Below, piece after piece: positions 27,148 through 35,642 of a stretch of 64,000 nt of DNA. The DNA is from Brachybacterium tyrofermentans. Its GTDB lineage: Bacteria > Actinomycetota > Actinomycetes > Actinomycetales > Dermabacteraceae. The notes under the pieces are model-generated. The model was not told where the DNA came from. It made no database searches and saw nothing but the letters and a program-made list of their open reading frames with translations. The stretch spans positions 1-64,000 of the forward strand of contig NZ_JABUXW010000011.1 of assembly GCF_014897585.1 (NCBI RefSeq), written 5' to 3'. Made by a program: the position numbers and the translations under genes. Numbering within the stretch: the first letter of the stretch is position 1; the number at the start of each line of letters is the position of its first letter.

Positions 27148-27212
27148 TTCCCCCACGCCCCCACCGTGACGTGCGGAACAGCGGGTGATAACCGCCAGAA
27201 AGAAGGTTCGTC

Positions 27213-28037
27213 GTGGCCCTGCCCATCGCTTCCATCCAGCTCTATTCCTTGGCCTCCGAGTTCTCGGCGGACATGGACGGATCCCTCGACAAGCTCGCCG
27301 GCATCGGTCTGCGCACGGTCGAGGCCTTCGACTTCGTGCGTCGCCCCGCGGAGATCCGCGCCGCCCTCGACAAGGCCGGCCTGACCTCCCCGACCGGCCA
27401 CGCCCCGCTGCTCTCCGACGAGCTGTGGACCCCGGACGGCTCGATCCCCACCCCGGCCAACGAGATCGTGTTCGAGGCCGCCGCCGAGATCGGCATGAAG
27501 ACCGTCATCGAGCCGATGGTCGCCGCGGACCGCTGGCTCACCGAGGACGGCGTGAAGGACATCGCCGAGCGGCTCAACGCCGCTTCCGAGAAGGCCAAGG
27601 AATTCGGCCTCACCGTCGGCTACCACAACCACGCGCAGGAGTTCGTCGCCTCGTTCGACGGGCAGACCGCCTACGAGCGCTTCCTCGATCTGGTCGACCC
27701 GACCGTCGTGATCGAGCTGGATCTGTTCTGGGCCCTCGCCGGCCAGCAGGACGCCGTGGGCCTCGTGAAGAAGCTCGGCGACCGTCTCGTCGCGATCCAC
27801 GTCAAGGACGGCGTCGCGCCGGCCTCGAACCCCTTCGCGCCCGACGCCCCCACGTTCGACTCCTCGAGCCTGGACCAGCGCCACGCCGGGGACGGCGACG
27901 TGCCCACCATCGAGGCGCTGCAGGCCGCGACCGACCTGAAGTACGCCGTCATCGAGTACGACAATGCCCCCGGCGACGTCTTCGAGGACATCGCGGACAG
28001 CTACACCTTCCTGATCGAGAACGGCCTCGCAGCATGA
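27213..28037 (+). CDS. Sugar phosphate isomerase/epimerase (TIM barrel)
   Basis: A 274-aa xylose-isomerase-like TIM barrel protein. Metal-site motifs include VGYHNHAQEF (about residues 131-140), IELDLFWA (about 168-175), HVKDG (about 195) and the C-terminal VIEYDN. Such proteins isomerise or epimerise sugars, act as inositol-pathway enzymes, or cleave 3-keto-glycosides as lyases. GTG 27213 is preceded by AGAAAGAAGG. It is coupled by a 4-bp overlap to a Gfo/Idh/MocA oxidoreductase; this pairing favours an oxidation-then-isomerisation/lyase scheme, which is inference. Confidence 0.87.
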   Translation: MALPIASIQLYSLASEFSADMDGSLDKLAGIGLRTVEAFDFVRRPAEIRAALDKAGLTSPTGHAPLLSDELWTPDGSIPTPANEIVFEAAAEIGMKTVIEPMVAADRWLTEDGVKDIAERLNAASEKAKEFGLTVGYHNHAQEFVASFDGQTAYERFLDLVDPTVVIELDLFWALAGQQDAVGLVKKLGDRLVAIHVKDGVAPASNPFAPDAPTFDSSSLDQRHAGDGDVPTIEALQAATDLKYAVIEYDNAPGDVFEDIADSYTFLIENGLAA

Positions 28038-29167
28038 GCGCCTCCACCGGGCCCGTCGGCGTCGGCTTCATCGGCGTCGGCGTCATCTCCGACACCTACC
28101 TCGAGCACCTCGGCTCCTTCCCGGATGTCGACGTGCTCGTGCTGGGCGACCTCGACACCGATCGTGCTCGAAGCCAGGCCGAGAAGCACGGCATCCCCGC
28201 CTGGGGCACCGCGCAGGACGTGCTGGACCACCCGGGCGTGCAGGTCGTCGTGAACCTGACGATCCCCGCCGTGCACGCCGAGATCTCCGCCTCGGCGATC
28301 GCCGCCGGCAAGCACGTGTGGACCGAGAAGCCGCTGGGCCTGGACCGCGAGTCCACGTCGGCGCTGCTGAAGGCGGCCGACGAGGCCGGGCTGCGGGTGG
28401 GCTGCGCGCCCGACACCGTGCTCGGCCCGGGTGTGCAGACCGCCAAGCGCGAGATCGCCAAGGGGACCATCGGTCGCCCGCTGTTCGCGCAGACCTCGAT
28501 GCAGTACCAGGGTCCCGAGGTGTTCCACCCGAACCCCGGCTTCCTGTTCGCCCAGGGCGCTGGCCCGCTGCTCGACATCGGCCCGTACTACTTCACCACT
28601 CTGGTGAGCCTGTTCGGCACCGTCGAGAAGGTCGCGGCCGTGGGGCTGAAGGCCAAGGAGGAGCGTGCGATCCAGGTGGGTCCGAACGCGGGGGAGACCT
28701 TCCCCGTCGAGGTGCCCTCCACGATCTCGGTGCTCACGCAGTTCGAGGCCGGTCAGACGGGCACGTCGCTGGTCAGCTTCGACTCGCCGCTCGCCCGTCA
28801 GGGCGTCGTGGAGATCCACGGCACCGAGGGCTCGCTCGTGGTCCCTGACCCGAACATGTTCGAGGGTCGCATCGCCTATGTGAAGCCCTTCGAGTCCTTC
28901 GGCGAGCAGCCCCCGGAGCAGGAGTGGATCGAGGTCCCGCAGGAAGGCGTCGTCGCAGGTCGCGGCACCGGCCTGCTGGACATGGTCCGCGCGATCGCCG
29001 AGGGCCGCCCGCACGTGGCCAGCGGCGAGCTCGGCTACCACGTGCTCGACGTGATGCTCTCCGCCGAGGAGTCCGCAGCCTCTGGCGAGTTCGTCACCGT
29101 CAACAGCTCCGTGGGCGAGGTCCCGCTGGTGCAGGAGGGCTTCGACCCCTTCGCCAGCACGCTCTGA
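28034..29167 (+). CDS. Gfo/Idh/MocA family oxidoreductase
   Basis: A 377-aa NAD(P)-dependent oxidoreductase. Rossmann motif VGVGFIGVGVISDTYL at about residues 8-23, TEKPLGL at about 96-102 with the family EKP, and DIGPYYFTTLVSLFG at about 180-194, where Tyr replaces the common catalytic His (GPYY, as in several family branches). Start ATG 28034 overlaps the isomerase stop. The second such enzyme in the window is at 10657. A rho-independent-like hairpin follows the stop. Confidence 0.88.
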   Translation: MSASTGPVGVGFIGVGVISDTYLEHLGSFPDVDVLVLGDLDTDRARSQAEKHGIPAWGTAQDVLDHPGVQVVVNLTIPAVHAEISASAIAAGKHVWTEKPLGLDRESTSALLKAADEAGLRVGCAPDTVLGPGVQTAKREIAKGTIGRPLFAQTSMQYQGPEVFHPNPGFLFAQGAGPLLDIGPYYFTTLVSLFGTVEKVAAVGLKAKEERAIQVGPNAGETFPVEVPSTISVLTQFEAGQTGTSLVSFDSPLARQGVVEIHGTEGSLVVPDPNMFEGRIAYVKPFESFGEQPPEQEWIEVPQEGVVAGRGTGLLDMVRAIAEGRPHVASGELGYHVLDVMLSAEESAASGEFVTVNSSVGEVPLVQEGFDPFASTL

Positions 29168-29173
29168 GCTGAC

Positions 29174-29198
29174 CGGCGAGGTGCATGCGACCTCGCCG
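29174..29198 (+). terminator. Hairpin terminator of the isomerase/oxidoreductase operon
   Basis: A perfect 9-bp stem, CGGCGAGGT (29174-29182) with ACCTCGCCG (29190-29198), encloses GCATGCG, 7 bp after the stop codon. No T-run follows. A second stem, ATGCCCCTG with CAGGGGCAT, lies just downstream. Confidence 0.5.
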
Positions 29199-29300
29199 TG
29201 GACATGCCCCTGTCGCCCCCGCCGTCCGCGGGAGGAGGCAGGGGCATCGTCGTCGGCGGAGGCTTCTCACCGAGTGGGACGACGGCAACGCTGACCGGAG

Positions 29301-29332
29301 GCACCGTCTGCGGGCGGCACCGTCTGCGGGCG
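29301..29332. repeat. Two tandem 16-bp units
   Basis: GCACCGTCTGCGGGCG occurs at 29301-29316 and again at 29317-29332, followed by a degraded third copy. It lies beyond the 3' end of the broken TauE gene. A slipped-strand duplication is the simplest explanation. Confidence 0.6.
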
Positions 29333-29360
29333 GCGCTGTCGGCGGCGCGACGGGCCCCGC

Positions 29361-30100
29361 TCAGTGAGCGGCGAGCACACCACGCACAAGAGCCAGGACT
29401 GCTCCCGCCATCGCGATCACGACGACGACGCGCATCGCGGAGGCGCCGTCGATGCGACGTGAGAGCCGGTCTCCCACCAGGAGGCCGACGAGCAGCGCGA
29501 CCAGCAGTGCGATCCAGCCCGAGGCCTCGAAGGACGGCAGGCGCGCTTGGCGGCGAGGGAGGCGATGCCGAGCACCAGTCCGTGCAGCTGCGCGGTGGCT
29601 GCGAAATGGCGGTGCTCCCAGCCCGTAGCGCGGGCATAGACCACCATGCCCGGCCCGGACACTCCCGCGGTGACGCCCATGAAGCCCGAGGCGAAGCCGC
29701 CTGCGGCGCCCAGCGCGGCCGATGGAGGTGCCGTGCGGCCCCTCATCAGGATCGTGACGCCGAGCCCGAGGACGACCAGGAGGCTGACCATGATGGTCAG
29801 CGGGGCTTCCGGCAGCAGTGCGACGGCGAAGGCGCCGGGGAGGACGCCCAGCACCCCCATCGGGACCAGCAGCTTCGCGCGCGGCCAGTCCACGTCCCGC
29901 CACACCTGCACCAGGATCAGCGAGTTGGCGAGGACCGAGGCGGCGTTGACCGCGAGGATGCCCTGCAGCGGACCTAGGACGAGCACGAGGAACGGGGCGG
30001 ACAGCAGCGCGAAGCCCATCCCGGTGGCGCGCTGGGAGATGGCGCCGATGAACACGCTCAGGGCCACGCCGAGAGTGAGTAGCAGACCGGGTTCGTCCAC
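29361..30100 (-). pseudogene. TauE/SafE sulfite-exporter family gene, frameshifted
   Basis: From GTG 30100 the frame reads a normal TauE/SafE N-terminus: GVALSVFIGAISQRATGMGFALL, GILAVNAASVLANSLI, GGFASGFMGVTAGVSGPGM. After LASLAAKRA (about 29548) the frame turns to a basic low-hydrophobicity tail ending at 29417. The missing last two helices (SGWIALLVALLVGLLVGDRL, then VVVVIAMAGAVLALVRGVL) are intact in another minus frame ending at 29361. One base appears lost near 29538-29550. It is either a real pseudogene or a sequencing error. The family exports sulfite/organosulfonates or related anions. Confidence 0.75.
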
Positions 30101-30300
30101 TCCGCACCTCGCTCTCCGATGTCAGGGATCCGTCGCTCGTCGGCCGCACCGCCGACCAGGCTCGCACACCGTGCACCGCGCCGCACGGCGGCTCGCGGGA
30201 GTTCCCGCTGTCGGGCAGGTGCCGCGTACCGGATGGCTGGACGGTTCCCAGCGCATGACTTCCGAGACCGATCGATGGTCCATTCGGAGAACTCCGTACT

Positions 30301-30320
30301 TAGGGGGAGCGCTCCCCCTA
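30301..30320. promoter_or_regulatory. 20-bp perfect palindromic operator (LacI type)
   Basis: TAGGGGGAGCGCTCCCCCTA is a perfect palindrome whose last bases enter a -10-like TAGTGT (30319-30324), 36 bp upstream of the EEP gene at 30360. The same core GGGGGAGCGCTCCCCC recurs at 36953-36968 before the phosphodiester operon. A repressor bound here would sit on the spacer of the promoter. Confidence 0.7.
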
Positions 30321-30359
30321 GTGTGGATCTCCCATGACGACGACCTTCAGGAGAAGACC

Positions 30360-31313
30360 ATGGACATGTCGATCGCCCGCCGCACCTTCGCGACCGGAGT
30401 CGGGGCAGCTGCTCTCGGAGGAGCTGCCGCAGCGCGTGCCGCTCCCGCCTCGGCCGCACCCGTGAGAGCCGACGGCAACAATGCTCGACCGCTGATCGGC
30501 AGGGCAGGCCGCGACCGCCTCCATGCCATGTCGTTCAACATCCGCCAGGACACCACCCCCGAGACAGAACCAGGGGACCCCGATCATTGGCCGGACCGTG
30601 AACCGGTGCTGATCGATCTGCTGGCCCGTGAGGAGCCGACCCTTCTGGGCGTGCAGGAGGCGCAGTACACCCAGATGAGCGCGATCGACTCCGCCCTGCC
30701 CCGGCATCGGATGATCGGCTACGGGCGCAAGGGCGGTAGCGAGGACGAGCACTCGGCGATCTTCTACGACACGACCCGCCTCGAGGTGCTGGCCTGGGAC
30801 CAGTTCTGGCTCTCGGACACCCCGGAGGTCATCGGCTCCGCGACCTGGGGGAACCGCATCACCCGCATCGTGGTGTGGGCGCGGCTGCGGGACCTCGCCA
30901 GCGGGGCCGAGTTCGCGATGATCAACACCCATTTCGACCACGAGTCCGAGCAGGCACGGATCAAGAGCGGCCAGGCGATGATCGACCTCTTCGACGGTGG
31001 TGAGCTCGACCAGCTCCCCACCATCGTCACCGGCGATTACAACTCACCCGCCCACGACTCCGGCGCCTACACGACCCTCGTCACGGACGGCCCCACCGTG
31101 GATTCCTGGGATGCCGCGGCCGAGCAGCTCACCCCTGCCTGGGAGACCTGCCCCGGATACGCGGAGGCGGTCGAGGGCGGCGACCGGATCGACTGGGTGC
31201 TGACCACGGAAGACATCACCACGCATCAGGCCGCGATCAACGACCACCGCGATCCCAGCGGAGCCTTCGCGTCCGATCATCTGCCGATGCAGGCGTTGCT
31301 CTCCCTGCCCTGA
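30360..31313 (+). CDS. Tat-exported endonuclease/exonuclease/phosphatase family protein (paralogue)
   Basis: A 317-aa secreted EEP-fold enzyme. Tat signal ARRTFATGVG at residues 6-15 and Ala-rich region to about 38. Catalytic motifs are FNIR, VQEAQ, VTGDYN and SDH (305-307). It is a near full-length relative of the protein at 3574-4533, differing mostly at the signal peptide and a few loops. AGGAGAAG precedes ATG 30360. Unlike its paralogue it sits behind the palindrome shared with the GDPD/MPP/ABC operon 6.6 kb away, so it is likely the extracellular enzyme of that regulon, cutting a phosphodiester before import. The substrate is inferred. Confidence 0.85.
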   Translation: MDMSIARRTFATGVGAAALGGAAAARAAPASAAPVRADGNNARPLIGRAGRDRLHAMSFNIRQDTTPETEPGDPDHWPDREPVLIDLLAREEPTLLGVQEAQYTQMSAIDSALPRHRMIGYGRKGGSEDEHSAIFYDTTRLEVLAWDQFWLSDTPEVIGSATWGNRITRIVVWARLRDLASGAEFAMINTHFDHESEQARIKSGQAMIDLFDGGELDQLPTIVTGDYNSPAHDSGAYTTLVTDGPTVDSWDAAAEQLTPAWETCPGYAEAVEGGDRIDWVLTTEDITTHQAAINDHRDPSGAFASDHLPMQALLSLP

Positions 31314-31328
31314 GAGTCCTCGCGCACG

Positions 31329-31370
31329 CACGGCTCGCCGCCCCGGGGGGAATCGGGGAGGCGGGCCGTG
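31329..31370. terminator. Bidirectional terminator between EEP and GH130 genes
   Basis: A 16-bp stem (31329-31344 with 31355-31370) has one G-U pair and one mismatch; the loop is 10 nt. It sits 15 bp after the EEP stop and 26 bp before the GH130 stop on the other strand, so it can serve both convergent genes. Confidence 0.55.
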
Positions 31371-31396
31371 CCGTGCCGAGGTCCGACCGAGTGAGC

Positions 31397-32389
31397 TCAG
31401 CCGTCGGCGCGCAGATCGGTCCCGTACGTCGCGCCCGGATCGGCGACCGCGACGGCGAGCGTGGTGTCCGACTGGCCGTAGTACGCGAACCACCTCTCGC
31501 GGAACTTCACGAGCCCCTCCACGAAGGTCACGTTCGAGACCAGCCCGTGCGTGTCCTCGAAGGTCTGCGGGCGCAGCCACGGCTCCTGGAGACGGGCGAG
31601 GACCGTCGTCGGGTTTGCGGGGTCGATGACGATCTGGCCGCAGCGGTAGTCGACCTCCCGCGTGCCGTCCTCCAGGTAGCGCCGGGTGGCGCCGTTGGTG
31701 AGCATCAGCAGGAGCCCGTTGTCGGTCAGCACCGGAGAGGTGCCGATCTCTACGAGGGCCTCGTCCCAGGTGCCCGGGGTGGGGGAGTACATCGGCTCCT
31801 CGTCGCTCGTGCCGGGGGTCCAGTGGATGAGGTCGTCGCTGGTCGCCCAGTAGATCCCGCCCTCTCCGAAGTACATCCACCACTTCCCGTCGATCTGCTG
31901 AGGGACGATCACGCCGGCCTTGGACCAGTTGAAGCCGCGCGGGTCCATGGTCTTGAAGGTGTCGAAGTCCTCGAAGAGCGGGCCGTGCTTGGTCCAGGTG
32001 CGCAGGTCGGGAGAGGTCGCCAGGCACAGCTGCGCGGAGCGTCGGTCCCAGCCCGTGTAGGTGAGGTAGTAGGTGCCCTCGATGTATGCGATGCGCGGGT
32101 CCTCGCAGCCGAAGCGCTCGTAGTCGTGCTCCGGCGAGAGGATCGGAGCGTTCTCCCGCTCGAAGTGGTAGCCGTCGTCGCTGAACGCGATGCCTACGTG
32201 GGAGACGATGTCCTCCGCGTGGGCCCGGTACAGCAGCACCACCTGGTCATCGACGACCAGTGCCGCCGGGTTGTAGAGGTTCGAGGACTCCCAGGAGTCG
32301 CCCTTGGGCCGCAGGATCGGGTTGTTCTCGTAGGGGGTGAAGGGGCCCAGCGGGAAGCGGGCGTCGCCGAAGAGGCTGGTGGCAGTCAT
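31397..32389 (-). CDS. Glycoside hydrolase family 130 protein (beta-mannoside phosphorylase/mannosidase type)
   Basis: A 330-aa five-bladed beta-propeller enzyme. GH130 motifs: NPILRPKGDSWESSNLYNPAA at about residues 23-43, GCEDPRI (about 94-100, catalytic Asp), and repeated W-x-P-x blade sequences. GH130 members phosphorolyse or hydrolyse beta-1,4- or beta-1,2-mannosides. There is no signal peptide, so it acts in the cytosol on a sugar imported by the adjoining ABC transporter. It is the last gene of the minus-strand LacI operon, 146 bp after the second permease gene. Confidence 0.87.
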   Translation of the reverse strand: MTATSLFGDARFPLGPFTPYENNPILRPKGDSWESSNLYNPAALVVDDQVVLLYRAHAEDIVSHVGIAFSDDGYHFERENAPILSPEHDYERFGCEDPRIAYIEGTYYLTYTGWDRRSAQLCLATSPDLRTWTKHGPLFEDFDTFKTMDPRGFNWSKAGVIVPQQIDGKWWMYFGEGGIYWATSDDLIHWTPGTSDEEPMYSPTPGTWDEALVEIGTSPVLTDNGLLLMLTNGATRRYLEDGTREVDYRCGQIVIDPANPTTVLARLQEPWLRPQTFEDTHGLVSNVTFVEGLVKFRERWFAYYGQSDTTLAVAVADPGATYGTDLRADG

Positions 32390-32535
32390 GGGGAGGTCCT
32401 TTGCAGTGGGGGTCGAGGAAGAGAGCTGCGGCGGCTCGGCGCGGTGGCGTTGATCGCCTCCGCTGCTGCGGTCGCTTCAGCTGCGGCCGTATCAGTCGTA
32501 TCGGTGGCGTCAGATGCGTCGGTCGTGTCGGCCGA

Positions 32536-33372
32536 TCACCCCTTCACTCCGGCGCCGATGTCGGAGGCCGTGAAGTACTTCTGGAACAGGCAGAACAGGA
32601 TCACGACGGGCAGCGCGAGGGCGCAGGCCCCGGCGAGGATCGCGCCATTGGGGTTCGCGACGGTCTGGGCGATGTTGGCGATGTAGTTCGCCAGCGCCAC
32701 CGCGAGGGGCTGCATCGAGGCGTCCTTCGTGATGAGGAACGGCCAGAGGAATTCGTTCCACGGGCCGATGAAGGTGATCAGCACGACCGTCGCGATCGCC
32801 GGGCGCACCAGCGGGATCGCGATGGCCCACAGCACCCTCAGCTCGCTCGCCCCGTCGATCCTCGCCGCCTCGAACATCTCCTCGGGCAGGGCCAGGAAGA
32901 ACTGCCGGAAGATGAACACCGCGGTGGTGTTGATGAAGAACGGCAGGATCATCCCGGCGTAGGTGTCCCCGAGCCCGTACGAGCCGGCGACCTGCACGTA
33001 CAGGGGGATCATGAGCAGCTGGAAGGGGACCATCTGCACCCCGAGCATGACCACGAACAGTACTCCGCGGCCACGCCAATGCAGCCGGGACAGGGCGTAG
33101 CCGGCGCTGAGGCCGAAGGTCAGGGTGCCCAGCAGGACACCGGCGGTGAACACCACCGAGTTCAGCAGCGCACGCAGCAGCGGGAGCCGCTCGTTGATGC
33201 TGGCGAAGTTCTCCAGGGTCCAGCCCCCGGTGGGGAACATGCCCGCCGGGGTGGTGGTCGGGTTCTCCTGCAGGGCACCGACGATCATGAAGTAGAAGGG
33301 GAAGATGAACACCAGCGCCGCGAGCGCGAGGATCACGTACAGCGCGATCCGGGTGGGGGTGCGGGACCTCAT
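32536..33372 (-). CDS. Carbohydrate ABC transporter permease (MalG type)
   Basis: A 278-aa membrane subunit with six helices, starting IALYVILALAALVFIFPFYFMIVG. The EAA loop EAARIDGASELRVLWAIAIPLV is at about residues 165-186. It is 1 bp from the upstream permease gene and acts with it. It probably imports a manno-oligosaccharide, given the GH130 gene that follows. Confidence 0.88.
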   Translation of the reverse strand: MRSRTPTRIALYVILALAALVFIFPFYFMIVGALQENPTTTPAGMFPTGGWTLENFASINERLPLLRALLNSVVFTAGVLLGTLTFGLSAGYALSRLHWRGRGVLFVVMLGVQMVPFQLLMIPLYVQVAGSYGLGDTYAGMILPFFINTTAVFIFRQFFLALPEEMFEAARIDGASELRVLWAIAIPLVRPAIATVVLITFIGPWNEFLWPFLITKDASMQPLAVALANYIANIAQTVANPNGAILAGACALALPVVILFCLFQKYFTASDIGAGVKG

Positions 33373-33373
33373 G

Positions 33374-34297
33374 TCAGCTCTCCTTCGTCAGGCGGGTGGA
33401 GGCCAGGGACAGCAGGCCGACGCCGATCACGAGCAGCACGCCGATCGCAGAGGCGACATCCGGGTTCCCCTGCTGGATGCCCTTCTGGTAGATCATCAGC
33501 ACCGGTGAGGTGGAGGCGCCATCCGGTCCGCCGCCGCTGGTCAGCAGATATGGCTCGGTGAACAGGTTCGCGCCGGTGATGATCGAGAGGATCAGCACGA
33601 GCATCGTGGTGGCGCGCAGGCCCGGCACCGTGATGTGTCGGAAGCGCTGCAGGATCCCGGCCCCGTCGGTCGAGGCGGATTCGTACAGCTCTTTCGGCAC
33701 GTTCTGCAGCGCGGCGAGATACAGCAGGATGTAGAACCCCAGCTGCTTCCACGTCACGTACAGGGCGATCGACGGCATCGCGAGGGCGTCGTTGACCAGC
33801 CACGAAGGATCCGGGGCGAGCGGCCCGAGGATCGTGTTGACCAGGCCATCCTGCGAGAACAGCAGCATCCACACGCCGATCAGCGACACGCTCGCCGTCA
33901 CGTACGGGACGTAGAACGCCACGCGGAAAGCACCGGCCCAGCGGGTGACCGCGTTCAGGGCCGAGGCGAACCCCATCGACAGGATGACCGTGAGAGGCAC
34001 ATTGATCACGAGGAACACCGCGATGTTGCCGAAGGACTGCAGCACGCGGGGATCGGTCAGGGCGGTGCGGTAGTTCTCCAGCCCCACGAACGGATGGTCC
34101 ATGTCCATGCCGGGGGCGGTGAACACGTAGTCGAAGAACGAGATGTACACGGCGTAGGCCAGGGGATATGCCATCACCGCGGCGAGGAACACGATGTACG
34201 GCAACGAGAGTCCCAGACCGAGGGGCTGCTTCCCGAGCAGCCGACGCAGCGGGCTCGTCGGAGGGCGTAGGGGCGGGGCGGTATCGGGGGTGATCAT
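33374..34297 (-). CDS. Carbohydrate ABC transporter permease (MalF type)
   Basis: A 307-aa membrane subunit. The first helix LPYIVFLAAVMAYPLAYAVYISF follows a Pro-rich N-terminus; the loop ESASTDGAGILQRFRHITVPGL is at about residues 206-227, with Ser replacing the first Ala of EAA. ATG 34297 is used because it overlaps the binding-protein stop by 4 bp; the longer upstream frame gives an Arg-rich shadow of that gene. Confidence 0.87.
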   Translation of the reverse strand: MITPDTAPPLRPPTSPLRRLLGKQPLGLGLSLPYIVFLAAVMAYPLAYAVYISFFDYVFTAPGMDMDHPFVGLENYRTALTDPRVLQSFGNIAVFLVINVPLTVILSMGFASALNAVTRWAGAFRVAFYVPYVTASVSLIGVWMLLFSQDGLVNTILGPLAPDPSWLVNDALAMPSIALYVTWKQLGFYILLYLAALQNVPKELYESASTDGAGILQRFRHITVPGLRATTMLVLILSIITGANLFTEPYLLTSGGGPDGASTSPVLMIYQKGIQQGNPDVASAIGVLLVIGVGLLSLASTRLTKES

Positions 34298-35601
34298 CGT
34301 GCTCCCTTCTGCACCAGCTGGTCGATCTGCTCGGCGGCATCGTGCAGGCCGTCCGCGACCGACTTCTTCCCGAAGATCGCGGAGGCGGAGAACTCGTCGC
34401 GGAATCGCTGCCAGATCTCGATGGCACCGGACAGGTAGGGCACATCGGCCACTCGATCGGCCTGATCGGCGAAGCTCGTGTAGTCGGGATGCTCGGCGAA
34501 GTAGTCCGGGTAGGTGGCGAGCAGGTCGGTGCGCAGGGGCATCTGACCGGAGAGCTCGAGCAGCTTGCCGTCCCACTCCTCGCTGGTGGCGAAGGACAGG
34601 AACTCCCAGGCCGTGAGCCGATTTCGGCTCGAGCTGAACATCGCGACGTTCTTGGAGTCCGCGAAGGTGATGGTCTCCTCAGGGGCGATGCCGTCCGCAC
34701 TGGGAACCGGCATGAATCCGTAGTCGAGCTGATCCTTGTAGGTGGCGATCGCCCACGGCCCTGCCAGCTGCATCGCGGTGGTGCCCATCGTCATCGCGTC
34801 GTCCGTGGACTCCTCCCGTGGGGCGAGCCCTTCCTCGTACATCGCGCGCCACAGCTCGGCGACCGCCAGGCCGTCGGGGGAGTCGAAGGTGGTCGCGTCA
34901 TCCTCTACGAGGAGCGTGCCGTGGGTCTGGGCGAGGTACATCGGGTAGAAGTCGAACCACGGCTGGTAGAAGTCGCTCGTGGGTGCGGGCCAGACGGCTG
35001 ATGCCGAGGCACCTGAGCTGACGATCTGCCGTGAGCCCTCGAGGAAAGTCTCGAAGGTGTCCATTCCTGGGGACCCTGGATCGATCCCGGCGGCCGCGAA
35101 GATCTCCTTGTTGAACATGACCATCACCGGGTTGGACTTCCAGGGCAGCTGGTAATAACCGCCCTGGCCTCCGTCCTCGGCGTAGTCGCGGGCGCGCTGT
35201 CCGGTGCGGCTCTCGATGTGCTCCCGGCCGCCCTCGAACGTGGTCAGATCGACCAGGCCGCCGGCGCGCACCCAATCGGGCAGCGCTGCCGGGGACGCGT
35301 TGAAGACGAGATCTGCGGTGGTGCCGGCCACGATCGCGGCGGAGATGGCCTCCTCCGAGCTGGCTCCGGCAGGGACCTCCTGCAGCGTGACCTGCTCATC
35401 GGGATGCTCGGCGTTCCAGGCGGCGGTGACCGCCTCGCCCCAGGCGAGCTCCTGCTCGTTGTTGGAGACCCAGATTCGGATGGCGCCACGGGTTGTCGCC
35501 GCCTGCGCAGGGTCGACCGCGCTGCGTGAGCAGGCTCCTGCGGCGAGGGTCAGAGGAACTGCGAGTGCTGTGGCGCCGAGAGCGCGCCGGGTGAGGGTCA
35601 T
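34294..35601 (-). CDS. Sugar ABC transporter substrate-binding lipoprotein (family 1)
   Basis: A 435-aa extracellular binding protein. RRALGATALAV with lipobox AAGAC (about Cys24) marks a lipoprotein. The mature part begins GAIRIWVSNNEQELAWGEAVTAAW and has NPVMVMFNKEIFAAAGID and TTAMQLAGPWAIATYKDQ. It is the first transporter gene after the LacI gene (41 bp) in the GH130 operon. Confidence 0.87.
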   Translation of the reverse strand: MTLTRRALGATALAVPLTLAAGACSRSAVDPAQAATTRGAIRIWVSNNEQELAWGEAVTAAWNAEHPDEQVTLQEVPAGASSEEAISAAIVAGTTADLVFNASPAALPDWVRAGGLVDLTTFEGGREHIESRTGQRARDYAEDGGQGGYYQLPWKSNPVMVMFNKEIFAAAGIDPGSPGMDTFETFLEGSRQIVSSGASASAVWPAPTSDFYQPWFDFYPMYLAQTHGTLLVEDDATTFDSPDGLAVAELWRAMYEEGLAPREESTDDAMTMGTTAMQLAGPWAIATYKDQLDYGFMPVPSADGIAPEETITFADSKNVAMFSSSRNRLTAWEFLSFATSEEWDGKLLELSGQMPLRTDLLATYPDYFAEHPDYTSFADQADRVADVPYLSGAIEIWQRFRDEFSASAIFGKKSVADGLHDAAEQIDQLVQKGAR

Positions 35602-35642
35602 CGTCGATCTCCTCGGTGGTGGTCGTGGTGGTGGGCGGATCG

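Noticed and set aside
29301..29332. Two 16-bp tandem units as a possible CRISPR or VNTR
   Set aside because: There are only two full units, with no spacers and no cas genes; it is listed only as a simple tandem repeat.
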